Position numbers and translations under genes: made by a program. DNA of 64,000 bases from Basidiobolus meristosporus CBS 931.73 (taxonomy: Eukaryota; Basidiobolomycota; Basidiobolomycetes; Basidiobolales; Basidiobolaceae), in NCBI GenBank assembly GCA_002104905.1, contig MCFE01000005.1:124001-188000 (forward strand). Direction: 5' to 3'. Shown here in pieces: positions 1-9,620 of this stretch. Below the pieces are notes generated by a model, which had not been told where the DNA came from, made no database searches, and worked only from the letters and a program-made list of their open reading frames with translations. Positions within the stretch are counted from its first letter, which is position 1. The number at the start of each line of letters is the position of its first letter.

Positions 1-495
1 TTCAGTTACAATTTTTGGTGGAAGTAATGAGCAGCTGATTACCCAGTTTGGTGTGATTGGTAGTTGGCCTAGTCTCCCCCAGGAAATAGCATATGCTTGT
101 CTGCTGTGAAGCTATTGACTGCAATACCAAGAGTTGTCACTTTTAGGAAAGTTGGCATTTGGCTGATGTTAGGATGGGATTCTGCTGGCCTTTTCTTAGT
201 TTTTTTTGGGGTGTACTAGAGTAAAGTCCCATATAGAACTTGGGTAAGAAATCCCAAGACCAATAAGCTGTGATTGGCTCAAAACATATCACCTATAACT
301 AAGGAATGATTAGAAGCTCAAGTAGATTATGTGTTTTTCACATAATGATTGTTTAAATGTAAGACAAGTGTTTTTACTTTTGTGTATCCCTAAGCAAAAA
401 ATTATCAAAAGGTCAGCAGAATACCATCCTAACGTCAGCTGAATTCCAACATTCCCAAAAGTGACTACTCTCAGTATCTCATGTACTAGCCTCTC
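1..495. repeat. Unassigned dispersed repeat abutting truncated copia
   Basis: There is no convincing gene here. About 210-340 is recognisably similar to about 40870-41005: both share runs such as GGTAAAGTC, ATATAACTTGGG-like and GGCTGTGAT in the same order, so this is a dispersed repeat, possibly an LTR of a family not otherwise present. It ends near 495, where the copia reverse transcriptase reading frame is abruptly cut, so the repeat or a rearrangement truncated the copia element. Its full boundaries lie outside the window. Confidence 0.4.
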
Positions 496-1514
496 AGCAG
501 ACCCATCAGGCTGGTCCATATACATGTCCTCATCAAGTTCTCCATTCAAAAATGCAGTTTTTACATCCATTTGATGAATAAAAAGCTTATATTTGCTGCA
601 ATAGCCAATATTAATCTGATGGAATTAAACTTGGCTACTGGTGCAAAGGTCTCAGTATAGTCAAGTCCTTTTGTTTGAGAGTATCCTTTGGCTACAAGTC
701 TTGCATTGTATCTTTCAATTGTACCATCAGCCTTGTATTTTGTCTTGAAGACCCATCTGCATCCAATTGATTTTTGGTTGATTGGTAATTTGACTAAGTC
801 CCAAGTTTGATTTTCCATCAGGGCCTGATATTCCTCAGTCATTGCAGATCTCCAAAACTTTGTCTGAGGGCTATTTAGGGCCTCTTTTACAGTTTGGGGT
901 TTATCAATATGGACTAAATAGGCATAGGCTAAGTTTGTACCCTCATTGATATAGTAATTTGGGCTATTTCTTGTCTGATTGGATCTCCGGGCATTTGATA
1001 CTAGAATGATCACTTCTGAGATATTCCTGGGCACTGATTCTGGCTGAACCATGGTTGTAGAGCTCTCTGGAGTGAAAAAATTTTCATTGTTTTGCTCAAA
1101 TTCAATCCTGACAATTAGTGGATTTGAGATCAGATTTTTGTCATCATCTGATGTCATTTTTTGTGCAAACTTTGAATTCTCATCAAACAACACATCCCTG
1201 GACTTGATCAGCTTCTTTGCTTTGGTATTGTAGAGTCTGTATGCTTTACTCTCATTGCAGTAGCCTAAAAATATGCATTTTACACTTTTTGGCTCAAATT
1301 TTGACTGATTTCCAAACAGTTTCTTGGCATATGCTGTACACCCAAATATTCTTAGATGTTCTGCACTTGATCTGTATCCGTACCATGCTTCAAATGGAGT
1401 AGAATCACAAGGTATTCTGTTATAACTCCTATTTTTAAGATATACAGCAGTGGCAACTGATTCTGCCCAAAAATCATAGGATATTTTTTGATCATGGATA
1501 ATAGATCTTGCCAT
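496..1514 (-). pseudogene. copia-1 integrase C-terminus and 5' part of reverse transcriptase
   Basis: The frame ending at 1514 begins in the integrase catalytic core and runs through the region with TPFEAWYG, LRIFGCTAYA and FLGYCNESKAYR, typical of the copia integrase C-terminus. It then enters reverse transcriptase with [27 protein letters not shown]-like residues and the ETFAPVAK motif. Near 570 the frame shifts to one carrying [12 protein letters not shown], the first aspartate motif of copia RT. The catalytic YVDD block is absent because the element is truncated at about 495. The copia-2 counterpart is 53200-54482. Confidence 0.9.
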
Positions 1515-1543
1515 ATCAATTATTGATCTGTTAGCTTGTTCTG

Positions 1544-2655
1544 CTACTCTATTTGCTGTGCGGAGTATGGTACAGTAGTCTCTTGCTTTATCCCATGAAT
1601 TTTGCAGAAGTGGATGAAGAGTTTTGAGGTATATTCTCCACCATTGTCAGAGTGTATTTTCTTGATTTTTTCACCAGTTTCTCTCTCCACCATGGCTTTA
1701 AACTCCCTGAACTTAGACAGAGCTTCTTCCTTTCTCTCCATGAATTAGACCCATGTGTATCTTGTATAATCATCAATAAGAGTGAATAAATACTTCATCC
1801 TGCCTAAGGATAAATTTTGCATAGGTCCACACAGATCTGAGTGAATTGGATCTAATTTTTTCTTAGTTTTGATTAACCCAGAGCTCTTGAACGGTTGTCT
1901 GGCTTGTTTCCCATATATGCAGGCTTCACAGTGCTCCAAACTGGCTGGGGGATCAATTTTTACTCCAGAAATTAGCTGATCTTTGATCATTTTGCGCAAA
2001 TAATCAAAATTGAAGTGCCCAAATTTCCTGTGCCAAAGCATTGGTGTTTCTTCATTTAAGTTACTTATATTGGCTTCCAAATATGATGGAATATAAGTTG
2101 ACTTGTATAGATTCTGATCTCTGATACCCAAAGCAATATGGGTACCATTTTGATCAGTGATCTTGCATCCAGAATTGTCAATGCTGAAACTGAGTCCTTC
2201 TGCCGTGGCCTTGCTTACAGATAGTAGGTTCTTGGCTATTTCTGGTACATAGAGTACTTCTTTAAAGGTCAGTGTATGGCTTCCTTCACTGCTTCTTAGG
2301 TTTACTTGGATAGTTCCTTCTCCCACTGCATCAAGTGTTCTATTGTCACCCATGAAAACCTTCTTAATTGGAATTTCTTGATATTGGGTAAAAAGTTCTT
2401 TTTGGTGTGTGGAGTGTTGAGATGCTCCAGAGTCCATATACCATGTCTGAGAATCCCTGTTTTTGGTCATATTTAGTGCAGATATGAATAGTCTATCTTC
2501 AGTTGTTGCAGCATTTCCATATTCAGACTTCTTTTGCTGATTATCTTTCTTTTTGAGACACTGGTCTGATGTGAGTCCTTTCCTTTTGCAGTAGTTGCAA
2601 AACAGGTTGCTGTTGCCTTTGTAGGGTCTTGGGTACCTCCTTTGTTGGTTATCAT
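1544..2655 (-). pseudogene. copia-1 nucleocapsid, protease and integrase N-terminal region
   Basis: Three overlapping minus-strand frames (2473-2655, 1745-2470, 1544-1741) together cover a CCHC zinc knuckle (CNYCKRKGLTSDQC), the aspartic protease signature MDSGAS near 2400, the GAG-pre-integrase motif LWHRKFGHFN, the zinc-binding HCEAC segment and the integrase core with SDNGGEYTS. Breaks are small indels: copia-2 reads on through PYSPQQNGVAEQ where this copy loses one base and terminates. The protein would process Gag-Pol and insert cDNA, but here it is inactive by frameshift. Confidence 0.9.
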
Positions 2656-2661
2656 TACTTA

Positions 2662-3300
2662 TTAAAGCATTTTTTCTTCCTTCTTATTTGCGCTTGATTT
2701 TCTTAATTCTTCATCCAAGAGCCTTCCATATATGTAATTTAAGGTCAAATCTTCAGTTCTGGACTCTAGGGCTGATACAAGACCCTGAAACTTGTCTGTC
2801 AGGCTATTCAGGATGATAACTATCACATCCTCATCAGCAGTTGGTACGCCCACAGATTCCATCTCATCTACCAGTAGGGTAATTCTGCTAATTAGATTTT
2901 TCATATCTTCTCCTGGCAGCATCTTTGTAGCAAAGAATTTTCGTCTCAGATACATTTTCTTAGCAGCTGAACATGAGTGGTAGGTGTCTTCTAATGCCTT
3001 CCAGGCATTCTTTGCCGTTTTTGCTCTTGAGCATTGAATTAGCAATTTGTCCTTGACATTAAGGCAAATGCAGTTAAAGGCACTTTGTTGTTTCCTCTGA
3101 TACTTCAAGGCTTCCTCTCCCACGTTTTTAGGAGGGCATTCTTCTCCCATGACAATATCCCAAAGGCCTCTTTCTTGTAGCAGCATCTTCATCTTCACCT
3201 TCCACACTTGGTAGTTAGATCCATCCAACTTTTCAGCAGAGGGAAGAATTCCAGTAATAGCAGTAGTGGACATTGCAGAGAGTGTCAGCTTGGGGCTCAT
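2662..3300 (-). pseudogene. copia-1 gag
   Basis: Gag-like reading frame of about 212 codons starting at the ATG at 3298-3300, which lies inside the primer-binding site (MSPK start). It contains the UBN2/copia-type gag features EKLDGSNYQVWKVKMKMLL, a central helical region with AKTAKNAWKALEDTY and DEDVIVIILNSLTDKF, and ends at NKKEEKML. It stops before the zinc knuckle, which is in another frame, so Gag and nucleocapsid are separated by a frameshift. Upstream codons in the same frame are only translated LTR. Confidence 0.85.
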
Positions 3301-3304
3301 AGCC
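3293..3304 (-). other. Primer-binding site (half-tRNA type), overlaps gag start
   Basis: Directly inside the 5' LTR, the minus strand reads GGCTATGAGCCC. It is one base from GGTTATGAGCCC, the complement of the initiator tRNA-Met anticodon arm (GGGCUCAUAACC). Drosophila copia uses the same internal-tRNA priming. The ATG of gag is inside the site. Confidence 0.8.
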
Positions 3305-3652
3305 TGTTGTAAGAGTCTTGGAGATATTGGAAGTAATTGGGAGGACAAGTAGATTATGTGGTTTTCACCTAATGATTTATTGAATGTAAAAGTAGTATTT
3401 ATACTTTTACATGGTCTTGGCATAACAAACACGTAGAAGAGGTCAAGGAAGGTCCCATGAACATATGTGCAAAGTTTGGGGCTGTTTGGACAACTTTGAG
3501 AATTCCCATGTTCTGGGTACCTGGTATTTTGGTGAAAATATTCCAAGCAAATCCCAACAAGGAATTTGGTCAGTATTCTCTAGGATTTGAAGGTAATGAT
3601 CTAAGTGACTAAGTTAGGTGAATATTTTGGTGGAAATATGAATTTTACAACA
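3305..3652 (-). repeat. copia-1 5' LTR (348 bp)
   Basis: Begins TGTTGTAAGAG and ends TTTTACAACA on the plus strand, giving short inverted ends TGTTG/CAACA. The same 348-bp sequence recurs at 28926-29273, 51718-52065 and 56033-56380, with a deleted copy at 48760-49044. It sits immediately upstream of gag on the minus strand. Confidence 0.92.
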
Positions 3653-4094
3653 GATCCCAAAGGTAGAAATTTGGTTTACACATACAATATTTACAAAACA
3701 TAAGATTCTGGCTGGCTTATTGCCAGGTTACAGACTCTTTACTTAAACATTAATTTATATCATATTAGCCAATTCTTAGAATTAGCAAAGGCCTAGAGGT
3801 TTTCAGCATTCTCAAGCTTACCCAAAAGCCTTCAAGTCTTGTACACAGATATTGGAGTTCTTACACACAGCATCTTTATCATCAACATCCAAGTTCTCTT
3901 GAGAGTATAAATAACTTACTTGAACTCAATCAAACAATAAGTGAATATTGGGCAATCCCCATGATTCTCCAAATCACTTCCGATGAGTCCAAAACCATGG
4001 CAGCAAGATTTGCTATTTCTTGACCAAATTTGATGTGTTGACATGAAAAATACACTTGCTACTCACAATAACAACATCAATTGAATGAGCAAAC
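3653..4094. other. Non-coding repeat remnant, no gene
   Basis: No coding signal. Around 3690-3750 there is weak similarity to 41095-41160 (a shared order of ACAAACATAAGATTCTG-like and GCTTATTGC runs), suggesting a decayed copy of the unassigned repeat. The left edge of cassette 1 is near 4095. Confidence 0.35.
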
Positions 4095-4099
4095 TCAAA

Positions 4100-5010
4100 G
4101 AAAATAAACCTGGAATAAAAAGCGCAATGAAAAAGATATACGTACATAGCTTATTGTAGATCGCACACAAAATGTGCATGAAAGTTAAGCCAATAATGTC
4201 AACGGCATAATGGCATTTAGAAAAACCAATATTCATTTATTTAGGTTGTCCCGAATCCATTTTCCAAATGGGGTGAAAATTTCTGGACCTGACCGTCACT
4301 CATATCTAGTAATTACCCGGTCAAAGCTACCTACGGTGATACGGATTCATGCATGCCCCACCAATTATACACAATTGTGCCATACTATCTGCAACGATGT
4401 TACAAGTATGCACCCTCAACCCATGGCTCACAACTTTGAACAATGTTACAACAAAATTACTCTCATGACAAAAAAACGATATATTACGTATAAAAATGCA
4501 AATCTTGAATACAAAGATGTTATGAATGTTTGCCAAAAGTATTTACAGCAGTGCCATTACCAACACAGTCAACGACGTTCCTAAAGAACAAATTGTTTCC
4601 AGCGTTGGTATCATCTTACAGATCTTCAATGAAAAAATAACCCCCTTGAACTTTCAAGTATGAATAAATCAGTTAAAAATTGGATGAGTACTAAGGCGCA
4701 CCTCCTCCGGTTTTTATATCAAACGGATAATGGCCAATGGTGTTCATAAAGATTGCTATTAAAACGTATTCTAGACAAGTACGTATGCAACTTCATATCC
4801 TCTTGTTTTTCAGTTTTTACGGCTCCAAAGAAAGCTCTACATTAATATCCAAGATTTTGACAAAGGATAATATCGCAGCAAATCAACAGTTACGCGTAAC
4901 AGCAGCTATCTGCAACGTAATACTGGCCTAGAAATCCCAGATGAAAACGACAACTTGCAATCAAATCTTGGTCTACGGGTCACAGTATTCCTGTCCATCC
5001 AATTTGGCAA
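4100..5010 (+). pseudogene. Family-B DNA polymerase C-terminal fossil, copy 1
   Basis: A decayed fragment of the palm/thumb half of a DNA-dependent DNA polymerase, shown by motifs in the expected order but in different frames. Motif C YGDTDS followed by C is at 4332-4349, then MTKKRYITYK (the KKRY motif) at about 4468-4497, then YKDVMNVCQKY where family members have a YKG...RR segment. Motifs A and the exonuclease domain are not visible. Stops and indels break it throughout, so it cannot make a polymerase. Spacing resembles RNA-primed viral B polymerases rather than protein-primed Polinton enzymes or fungal Pol delta/zeta; that assignment is inference. This copy retains glycine in motif C, unlike copies 2 and 3. 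Confidence 0.75.
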
Positions 5011-5116
5011 ACATCAAATCACCATTTTTCAAAATAAGTATACAATATTTACATGTCTATATAGATATGGGAATACCAGATAGATAGATCCTGATGTTTA
5101 TTTCTATAGAAATCTA

Positions 5117-5555
5117 CTAAAGAGGTGTTTCCCAACAACACGGTAGATAAGGTCGCCAACCATAGCATACTCGGCCCTGGAAACATAGTTGGTTGGTGGT
5201 ACTAGTATTTTCCGAGGGACATGATGGGGGATCTATCAATGTTTGACTGGTGGAAGGGAGTGAGATAATATATCCATTTAGAGAAGCTACAAGATTCCTG
5301 TTTGTCTCCACTGGGTTGTTGTGAGCCAGCACTCTTTCCTATTATTGATGGCTTCACCATACACTTCATACTTCTCATTCGAGAATGCCTAACTAGGTTC
5401 GGGGCCCAGCATACCAGTCTGGCCAGCTACATGGTAATTGAGAATCTCTTATTGCCCATACTGGGAATGTCTTTGGGGGCTGGTATATTTTACATTACGT
5501 TGTTGTAGAGGGCCGATCATGGGTTCTGCGCATGGGCACATTTAACATAAAATAA
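5117..5555 (-). pseudogene. Small membrane-protein-like relic, copy 1
   Basis: I do not recognise the family. On the minus strand the region can be read from MCPCAEPMIGPLQQRNVKY near 5550 into a Pro/Ser/Thr-rich stretch (LPSTSQTLIDPPSCPSENTS) at 5180-5260 and a hydrophobic segment before the end, but stop codons and frame changes separate these parts. The longest open frame is 71 codons (5117-5332). All four cassettes keep it between the polymerase fossil and the regulator. In copy 3 the hydrophobic segment VVWLATLSTLLLG is in frame with the Pro-rich part, suggesting a small protein with a C-terminal membrane anchor. It may also be spliced; I cannot decide. Confidence 0.4.
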
Positions 5556-5675
5556 GATCAATTAGATTTTACACTACGAAGACTCCAACACGATTGGTAT
5601 GCGACGTATATGTAGACAAAGCGTACAGAGACGCATTGACCACGCTGGCTTCCAAGGATATTTGCAATCACTACT

Positions 5676-5961
5676 CTAATGGCTGATAAGATCGTAGGCT
5701 ATTGCCAACTCGGCATCAGAAACATATTCAGTTGTTTGAAGTGTGCTCATGGGTCTAGTGTTCCGTAAGGAAGAGGAAGATCGAAGACCAGACTCAATAG
5801 TAGGTCTATACGTATTGGGATAGATGGATGTGAAGGTGCATCCATCGAGTACTGAGGAGAATTTGGTGGTTGCCTCTGCTGTACTGCTTGTCGTGGGTCG
5901 ACGGTCAGATGGGTTGACTATGACCCCTGCCACACACTGGCCAACGTAAACGTTCCACTCG
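5676..5961 (-). pseudogene. Displaced C-terminal segment of regulator copy 1
   Basis: This open stretch encodes a Ser/Thr-rich tail (from about FDEWNVYVGQCV to ELAIAYDLISH) equal to the last part of regulator copy 4 (36529-36815), but out of frame with the copy 1 regulator because of the 347-bp net deletion at the junction near 5965-6020. It has no separate function that I can see; it is the stranded C-terminus of the ancestral longer protein. Similar stranded tails lie at 13640-13912 and 21189-21474. Confidence 0.8.
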
Positions 5962-7992
5962 TCAAATTTGAAGGCATGCTGACTGTTCCATCCCTGACAG
6001 CGAAACAATAGTTGATGATTCAGAACCAGCTTCTTGCTTGGGAGTGATATTACTTTCCGCAATCAGATCATGCAGAATAGTGTAATATCTTCCAGCATAG
6101 CCACATCGCTCTCGGATTTGCTTGAGCGTTTCTAGGTTCTTGAACAAGCTAGCTCGTGACGAATTGGCAATCCACTGATCGGACGACTTCGCTTGTAAAA
6201 GAAGTATCGTGCTCGCAGTGAAGATTGGGAACAGCAGAAACAAAACTATCTCTGATGCTCTAGGGCAGCTCACACACGAGGTTACAATGCTAGTCAGACT
6301 GTTTGCCGCATCCATGCATATCAGGGCTGAAGAGGACTGGGAGGTAGATGAAGACTCAGTTCTCAGTACGAAGGGTCGGTGTAGTAAAATCAATGCACAG
6401 TGATACCAGACATGGGCGTAGATAAGTGTGGGACTCTTAGGTGGATTCCCTGTGCCATAGTTTGTAGGAATGTAAGCAAGATCGGCTGGCAATGAGTTTA
6501 GCCACACATCAAGCTGAGAATCTAGATCCATTAAACTCGTGCGGAATTTCGGGAAGTTGCTGGTCAATGGGGCTCTAACTATGTACATGGTGCTCAAAAT
6601 ACGGCCAATCAGTTTGTGAAGCTTTATCACCTCATGGAATGGCCTTAAGGATAGCCCGGTGCGCGGCGAGACACCATTTGGTGTCAATAGGTCGTCGTCA
6701 GTTAAGGATGGCAGCGGTGTATCAAACTGCTGGTCATCAATAGACACAGGCCTCCCTACGCATACACTAGAGAACCGATCTATCAGGTAGCACACCCACC
6801 AGGTCCGCTTTCTTGTTTCCTTCTCTGCTGTTGTTAGCTTGATGTTCCATATATCGGGGTCGCGATGCAGTATGAGGTCTTCAGCCATTCTAATGGCCAT
6901 GCCACTGTACATCCACGATTTCACCCCACCTTGAGATATGTGGTAATAGATGGACATCAGTGCCAAACCTTGAGCGTTTTCTACTGAGCTAGCATTGTAA
7001 GCTTGATCCAACAGAGTCCGTGCCTTCTTAAAGAAGCCTTCCGCATCCAGATTCTCCTTGTTCAACATGCTCTCGGATGATACTAGAGCGGCAGAAAGTG
7101 AAAACATCGCATTCACGAGAAAATACGGCATTTCTTGTTCACTGCGATTTAAGCGCTCCATGAACTCCCCTTTGTGAAGCAACGGGAAAACAGGGTTGAT
7201 TTTCGAAAAGTACACATCCACAAGATAAGCAAAAAGATTTGGAGACGGTAGCGCAGTAGGGTCTGGATTGATATCGACGCGGTTGATAGTTGCTGTGACT
7301 CGCGGTCTTATTTTGAAAAGGTCGTTTTGGTACTTTCGTGAGCCTTGAAGTAAGTACAGGCCAGAGCTGTTCCCGCAGTGTCTTACTCGTCCCTCATCAT
7401 CCAATAACAGCTGATCTCTATTGTTGCAAATTTTTTCCACTTCCGGGTCAGTAGTAAGGGCAATGCGTTGGCTCGTTGTGGCATGCATTTCAGGTTGGGT
7501 AGTCAGTAAGTTGTCTGGCGTGTGCAAGTTCTGAGGGGGCGTACTATCATCGGATTTATCAATTGTGATGGCGGGAGTGTTGGTGACACAAGTGCTACTG
7601 GCAGATTTAGTATCCGGAACGTGTGAGCCTGGAAATATTGTGTATCTGAATTCTAGTGGCTTGGCTTTGGGTGGAGTTATGATAGCGGAATCTCTGTCCT
7701 CTTCAAGTTTCCGCACTTCATGCAAAACAACATCAGCCATTTGTGAATCGTTCTGGACGAGCTCACTGAGAATATGCTCCATTTTGTGCAGTCTACTCTC
7801 AAGTGCTTCTATATAAGCCTTTGGAGGTCCTCGCTTCTTCTTTATGTCGTTATAAGTACACTTTATGCCGCAATACAGACAATATGAACATTCAGGATGT
7901 TCACCATCGCATCGTATCTTCTTCCTACGACAACTATCACATGCTCTACTGACCCGTTGTCTTTTGTGATTATCTTCAGTACTTATACTCAT
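5962..7992 (-). CDS. Zn(II)2Cys6 fungal transcription factor, copy 1 (C-terminally truncated)
   Basis: Predicted nuclear DNA-binding regulator of 676 residues. The start is the first in-frame ATG (7990-7992, MSISTEDN); codons further upstream are open but begin with TTG. Residues 18-45 form the binuclear zinc cluster with cysteines at about 18, 21, 28, 35, 38 and 45, followed by the KKKRGPPKAYIEALESRL linker and a short coiled coil. Residues about 256-500 are the fungal-specific transcription factor domain (PF04082-like): VDVYFSKINPVFPLLH, the helix with GMAIRMAEDL, and RKRTWWVCYLIDR. The family's conserved LGLHRD motif reads LILHRD only in this copy. The frame is unbroken, but the last 13 or so residues are novel because of the shared deletion. 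Targets are unknown. Confidence 0.88.
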   Translation of the reverse strand: MSISTEDNHKRQRVSRACDSCRRKKIRCDGEHPECSYCLYCGIKCTYNDIKKKRGPPKAYIEALESRLHKMEHILSELVQNDSQMADVVLHEVRKLEEDRDSAIITPPKAKPLEFRYTIFPGSHVPDTKSASSTCVTNTPAITIDKSDDSTPPQNLHTPDNLLTTQPEMHATTSQRIALTTDPEVEKICNNRDQLLLDDEGRVRHCGNSSGLYLLQGSRKYQNDLFKIRPRVTATINRVDINPDPTALPSPNLFAYLVDVYFSKINPVFPLLHKGEFMERLNRSEQEMPYFLVNAMFSLSAALVSSESMLNKENLDAEGFFKKARTLLDQAYNASSVENAQGLALMSIYYHISQGGVKSWMYSGMAIRMAEDLILHRDPDIWNIKLTTAEKETRKRTWWVCYLIDRFSSVCVGRPVSIDDQQFDTPLPSLTDDDLLTPNGVSPRTGLSLRPFHEVIKLHKLIGRILSTMYIVRAPLTSNFPKFRTSLMDLDSQLDVWLNSLPADLAYIPTNYGTGNPPKSPTLIYAHVWYHCALILLHRPFVLRTESSSTSQSSSALICMDAANSLTSIVTSCVSCPRASEIVLFLLFPIFTASTILLLQAKSSDQWIANSSRASLFKNLETLKQIRERCGYAGRYYTILHDLIAESNITPKQEAGSESSTIVSLSGMEQSACLQI

Positions 7993-8107
7993 ATCTCCGG
8001 CACTTATATGGGCCTTAGCGAAATATAAGACCTTCCTTGAAATAATGAATAGTTGCAGTGTTTGTATTCGAAGAAAAAGTTCCAAGTGGCATGTGCTTAC
8101 GAGTGAG

Positions 8108-8114
8108 CTTTATA
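8108..8114 (-). promoter_or_regulatory. Candidate TATA box of regulator copy 1
   Basis: The minus strand reads TATAAAG about 115 bp upstream of the chosen ATG. The box and its surroundings are conserved in all four cassettes (15993-15999, 23621-23627, 39320-39326), which supports the downstream ATG over the TTG-initiated extension. Confidence 0.5.
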
Positions 8115-8397
8115 CGATTTGTATCGGATAGACTGAACCATTAAACCTTAGAGGTATGATGGTAGAACCTACTTGGGCAAATCTACAGTGATTAAGACGT
8201 TGTACCAAATTTGGTGGCCATCAAATTCCTAGCTCGCACATGAACATGAAGATCTTGTGTCCGATTTATCCCGATTAACCTATTTTATAACCATGATGAA
8301 TTATGGAAGGAGATCAATTCTGTGTTGTCTGGCACCCGACATCCGCAGAGCGGTCAATCGATAAATCGATGATAAGCCTTAATTTCTCTTTGAGACG

Positions 8398-8640
8398 ATG
8401 GCACAAATGCTTCTGGAAATGCGGCAAACCAAATCAATTAGGAACACAGAAGTGGTATGCAGAATTGATAGGCTACAAGGGGTGAGTGATGCTGGCACTC
8501 CTTTCGATTCAATCCACAGGAGAGCCGCACGTGCACTCAAAAGAAGCCGGCAGAGACTTTGCGTGCCAAAATTATCTGTGTGTTCCGAAGAAGGTTATTC
8601 AGATATGCTGAGTATTAAGCAACTGTACTTACTGAAATAA
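8398..8640 (+). other. Conserved short reading frame, doubtful gene
   Basis: An 80-codon frame (MAQMLLEMRQTK...) with no recognised family. It is open in cassettes 1 and 2 (16282-16524) but has a premature stop in cassette 3 (near 24453) and is lost in cassette 4 (near 40090). Because the two older-branching cassettes do not keep it, it is more likely conserved 5'-flanking DNA than a gene. It is rich in Arg/Lys (RRAARALKRSRQR). Confidence 0.2.
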
Positions 8641-8861
8641 GCTGATGCTGATCAAATAGAAATCCACTCAAAAATCCCACTTTTATTTTTGACTGTCAGA
8701 TGCCCCCAAATATATCGGGATATTCCTTGTATTATTGACAAGTATTAACTAGTTTGTGATCTACTCAGTGCCACTGGAGCTTATTGCTACTCGTGTTAGC
8801 TTTCGCAGCTTGCAGTGCTACTGGTATATCCTTCCATTTGTATAATTATGCATCATGTATG

Positions 8862-9115
8862 TTTTCGCCAAAACATTAGGTATCCAGAACTTGAAATTTC
8901 TCAAAGTTGTCCAAGCAGCCCCAAACTATGCACACATGTTTTTTGAGACCTTCTTAAGGATACTCTACGTATTGTATCTGCCAAGACTATGTAAAAGCAC
9001 AATCGCTACTTTTACATTCAATAAATCCTCAAGTGAGAGCCATTTAGTCTACTTGCTTGCCCAATCACTTTCAGTATCTCTAAGACTCTCACAACAGCTT
9101 ATGAGCCCCTAACAG
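8862..9115 (+). repeat. copia LTR fragment with primer-binding site (plus)
   Basis: Plus-orientation 3' part of the copia LTR ending in ACAACA at 9096, followed by GCTTATGAGCCC (half-tRNA primer-binding site with the gag ATG at 9101-9103), after which gag is decayed. The same insertion lies at the same position of cassette 2 (16755-17005), so it preceded that duplication. Confidence 0.8.
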
Positions 9116-9189
9116 TCAGTCTTTAGAATACTTATTACTATAATTATCTGTATATCATCCTCTGCTGAATAGTTGCATGAGTCCAACTG

Positions 9190-9620
9190 TGCCAAATTTT
9201 TAATTACTATTAAATATTCACCTTAGTCACTTTATGATTTATTGTATGTAAAAGTAGTATTTGTACATTTATATACTCTTGGCAAAACAAACGTGTAGAA
9301 TATGCTTAGGAAAGTCTCAAGAGCATATGTGAAAAGCCTGGGGCTGTTTGGAAAACTCATCAAATTTTCATGTTTGGGTACCTGATGTTTTGGTGAATAA
9401 ATATTAAATATATCTTGACAAGGGATCTGATCAGTATTTTCTAGGATTTATTGGTGATGATCTAAGTGGCAAAGCTTGGTCAATGTCTAAGTGGAATCAG
9501 GGTTTTTACAATGCCCCACTCAACTCAATATATATACAAACTTATTTTAATTATATTTTGAAGTACTTGAACATGACACTTGCTAATGGTTTGGTAGATA
9601 TGTGTGTAATCATTGCATAC
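9190..9620 (-). repeat. copia LTR plus 3' end of pol (minus), mosaic
   Basis: A diverged minus-orientation LTR (about 9230-9500) is followed by CCCCACTC (polypurine-tract complement) and about 120 bp corresponding to the C-terminal end of copia RNase H (the segment with ISTKPLA). The corresponding full-length region is 51718-52170. Near 9620 it is fused to a Plavaka-like fragment. The same mosaic is repeated at 17100-17515. Confidence 0.75.

Larger units (their letters stand above)
496..3652 (-). mobile_element. Truncated Ty1/copia retrotransposon (copia-1)
   Basis: Minus-strand element with order 5' LTR (3305-3652), primer-binding site, gag, protease, integrase and the start of reverse transcriptase, the Pseudoviridae (copia) order. 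The coding part is split by single-base indels, so it is not functional. It closely resembles copia-2 at 51718-56380, which shows what is missing: the rest of reverse transcriptase, RNase H and the 3' LTR, all lost at the left junction near 495. No target duplication can be tested because one end is gone. Confidence 0.93.
4095..8855. repeat. Cassette 1 of the four-copy paralogous array
   Basis: Contains a family-B polymerase fossil, a small membrane-protein-like relic, the zinc-cluster regulator and its 5' flank. It aligns base for base over long stretches with 12050-16755, 19610-24745 and 34930-40465. Its left end is shorter than in the other cassettes: the segment corresponding to 11620-12050 is missing. 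It shares with cassette 2 a 359-bp net deletion upstream of the regulator (junction near 8352-8370). Confidence 0.93.

Noticed and set aside
5302-5508. Hydrophobic plus-strand frame (MSPLGCCEPALFPIIDGF), also at 13255, 20815
   Set aside because: It overlaps the minus-strand relic. It is lost in cassette 4, and its hydrophobicity comes from reading the complement, so it is not treated as a gene.
7993-8085. 31-codon N-terminal extension of the regulator
   Set aside because: It begins with TTG in all copies checked. The TATA-like box and the first in-frame ATG (MSISTEDN/MSMSTEDN) fit a shorter protein, and the extension is likely untranslated leader.
8398-8640. 80-codon frame as a conserved gene
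   Set aside because: It is broken in cassettes 3 and 4, which branch earlier, so conservation in cassettes 1 and 2 reflects recent duplication. It is listed only as a doubtful feature.
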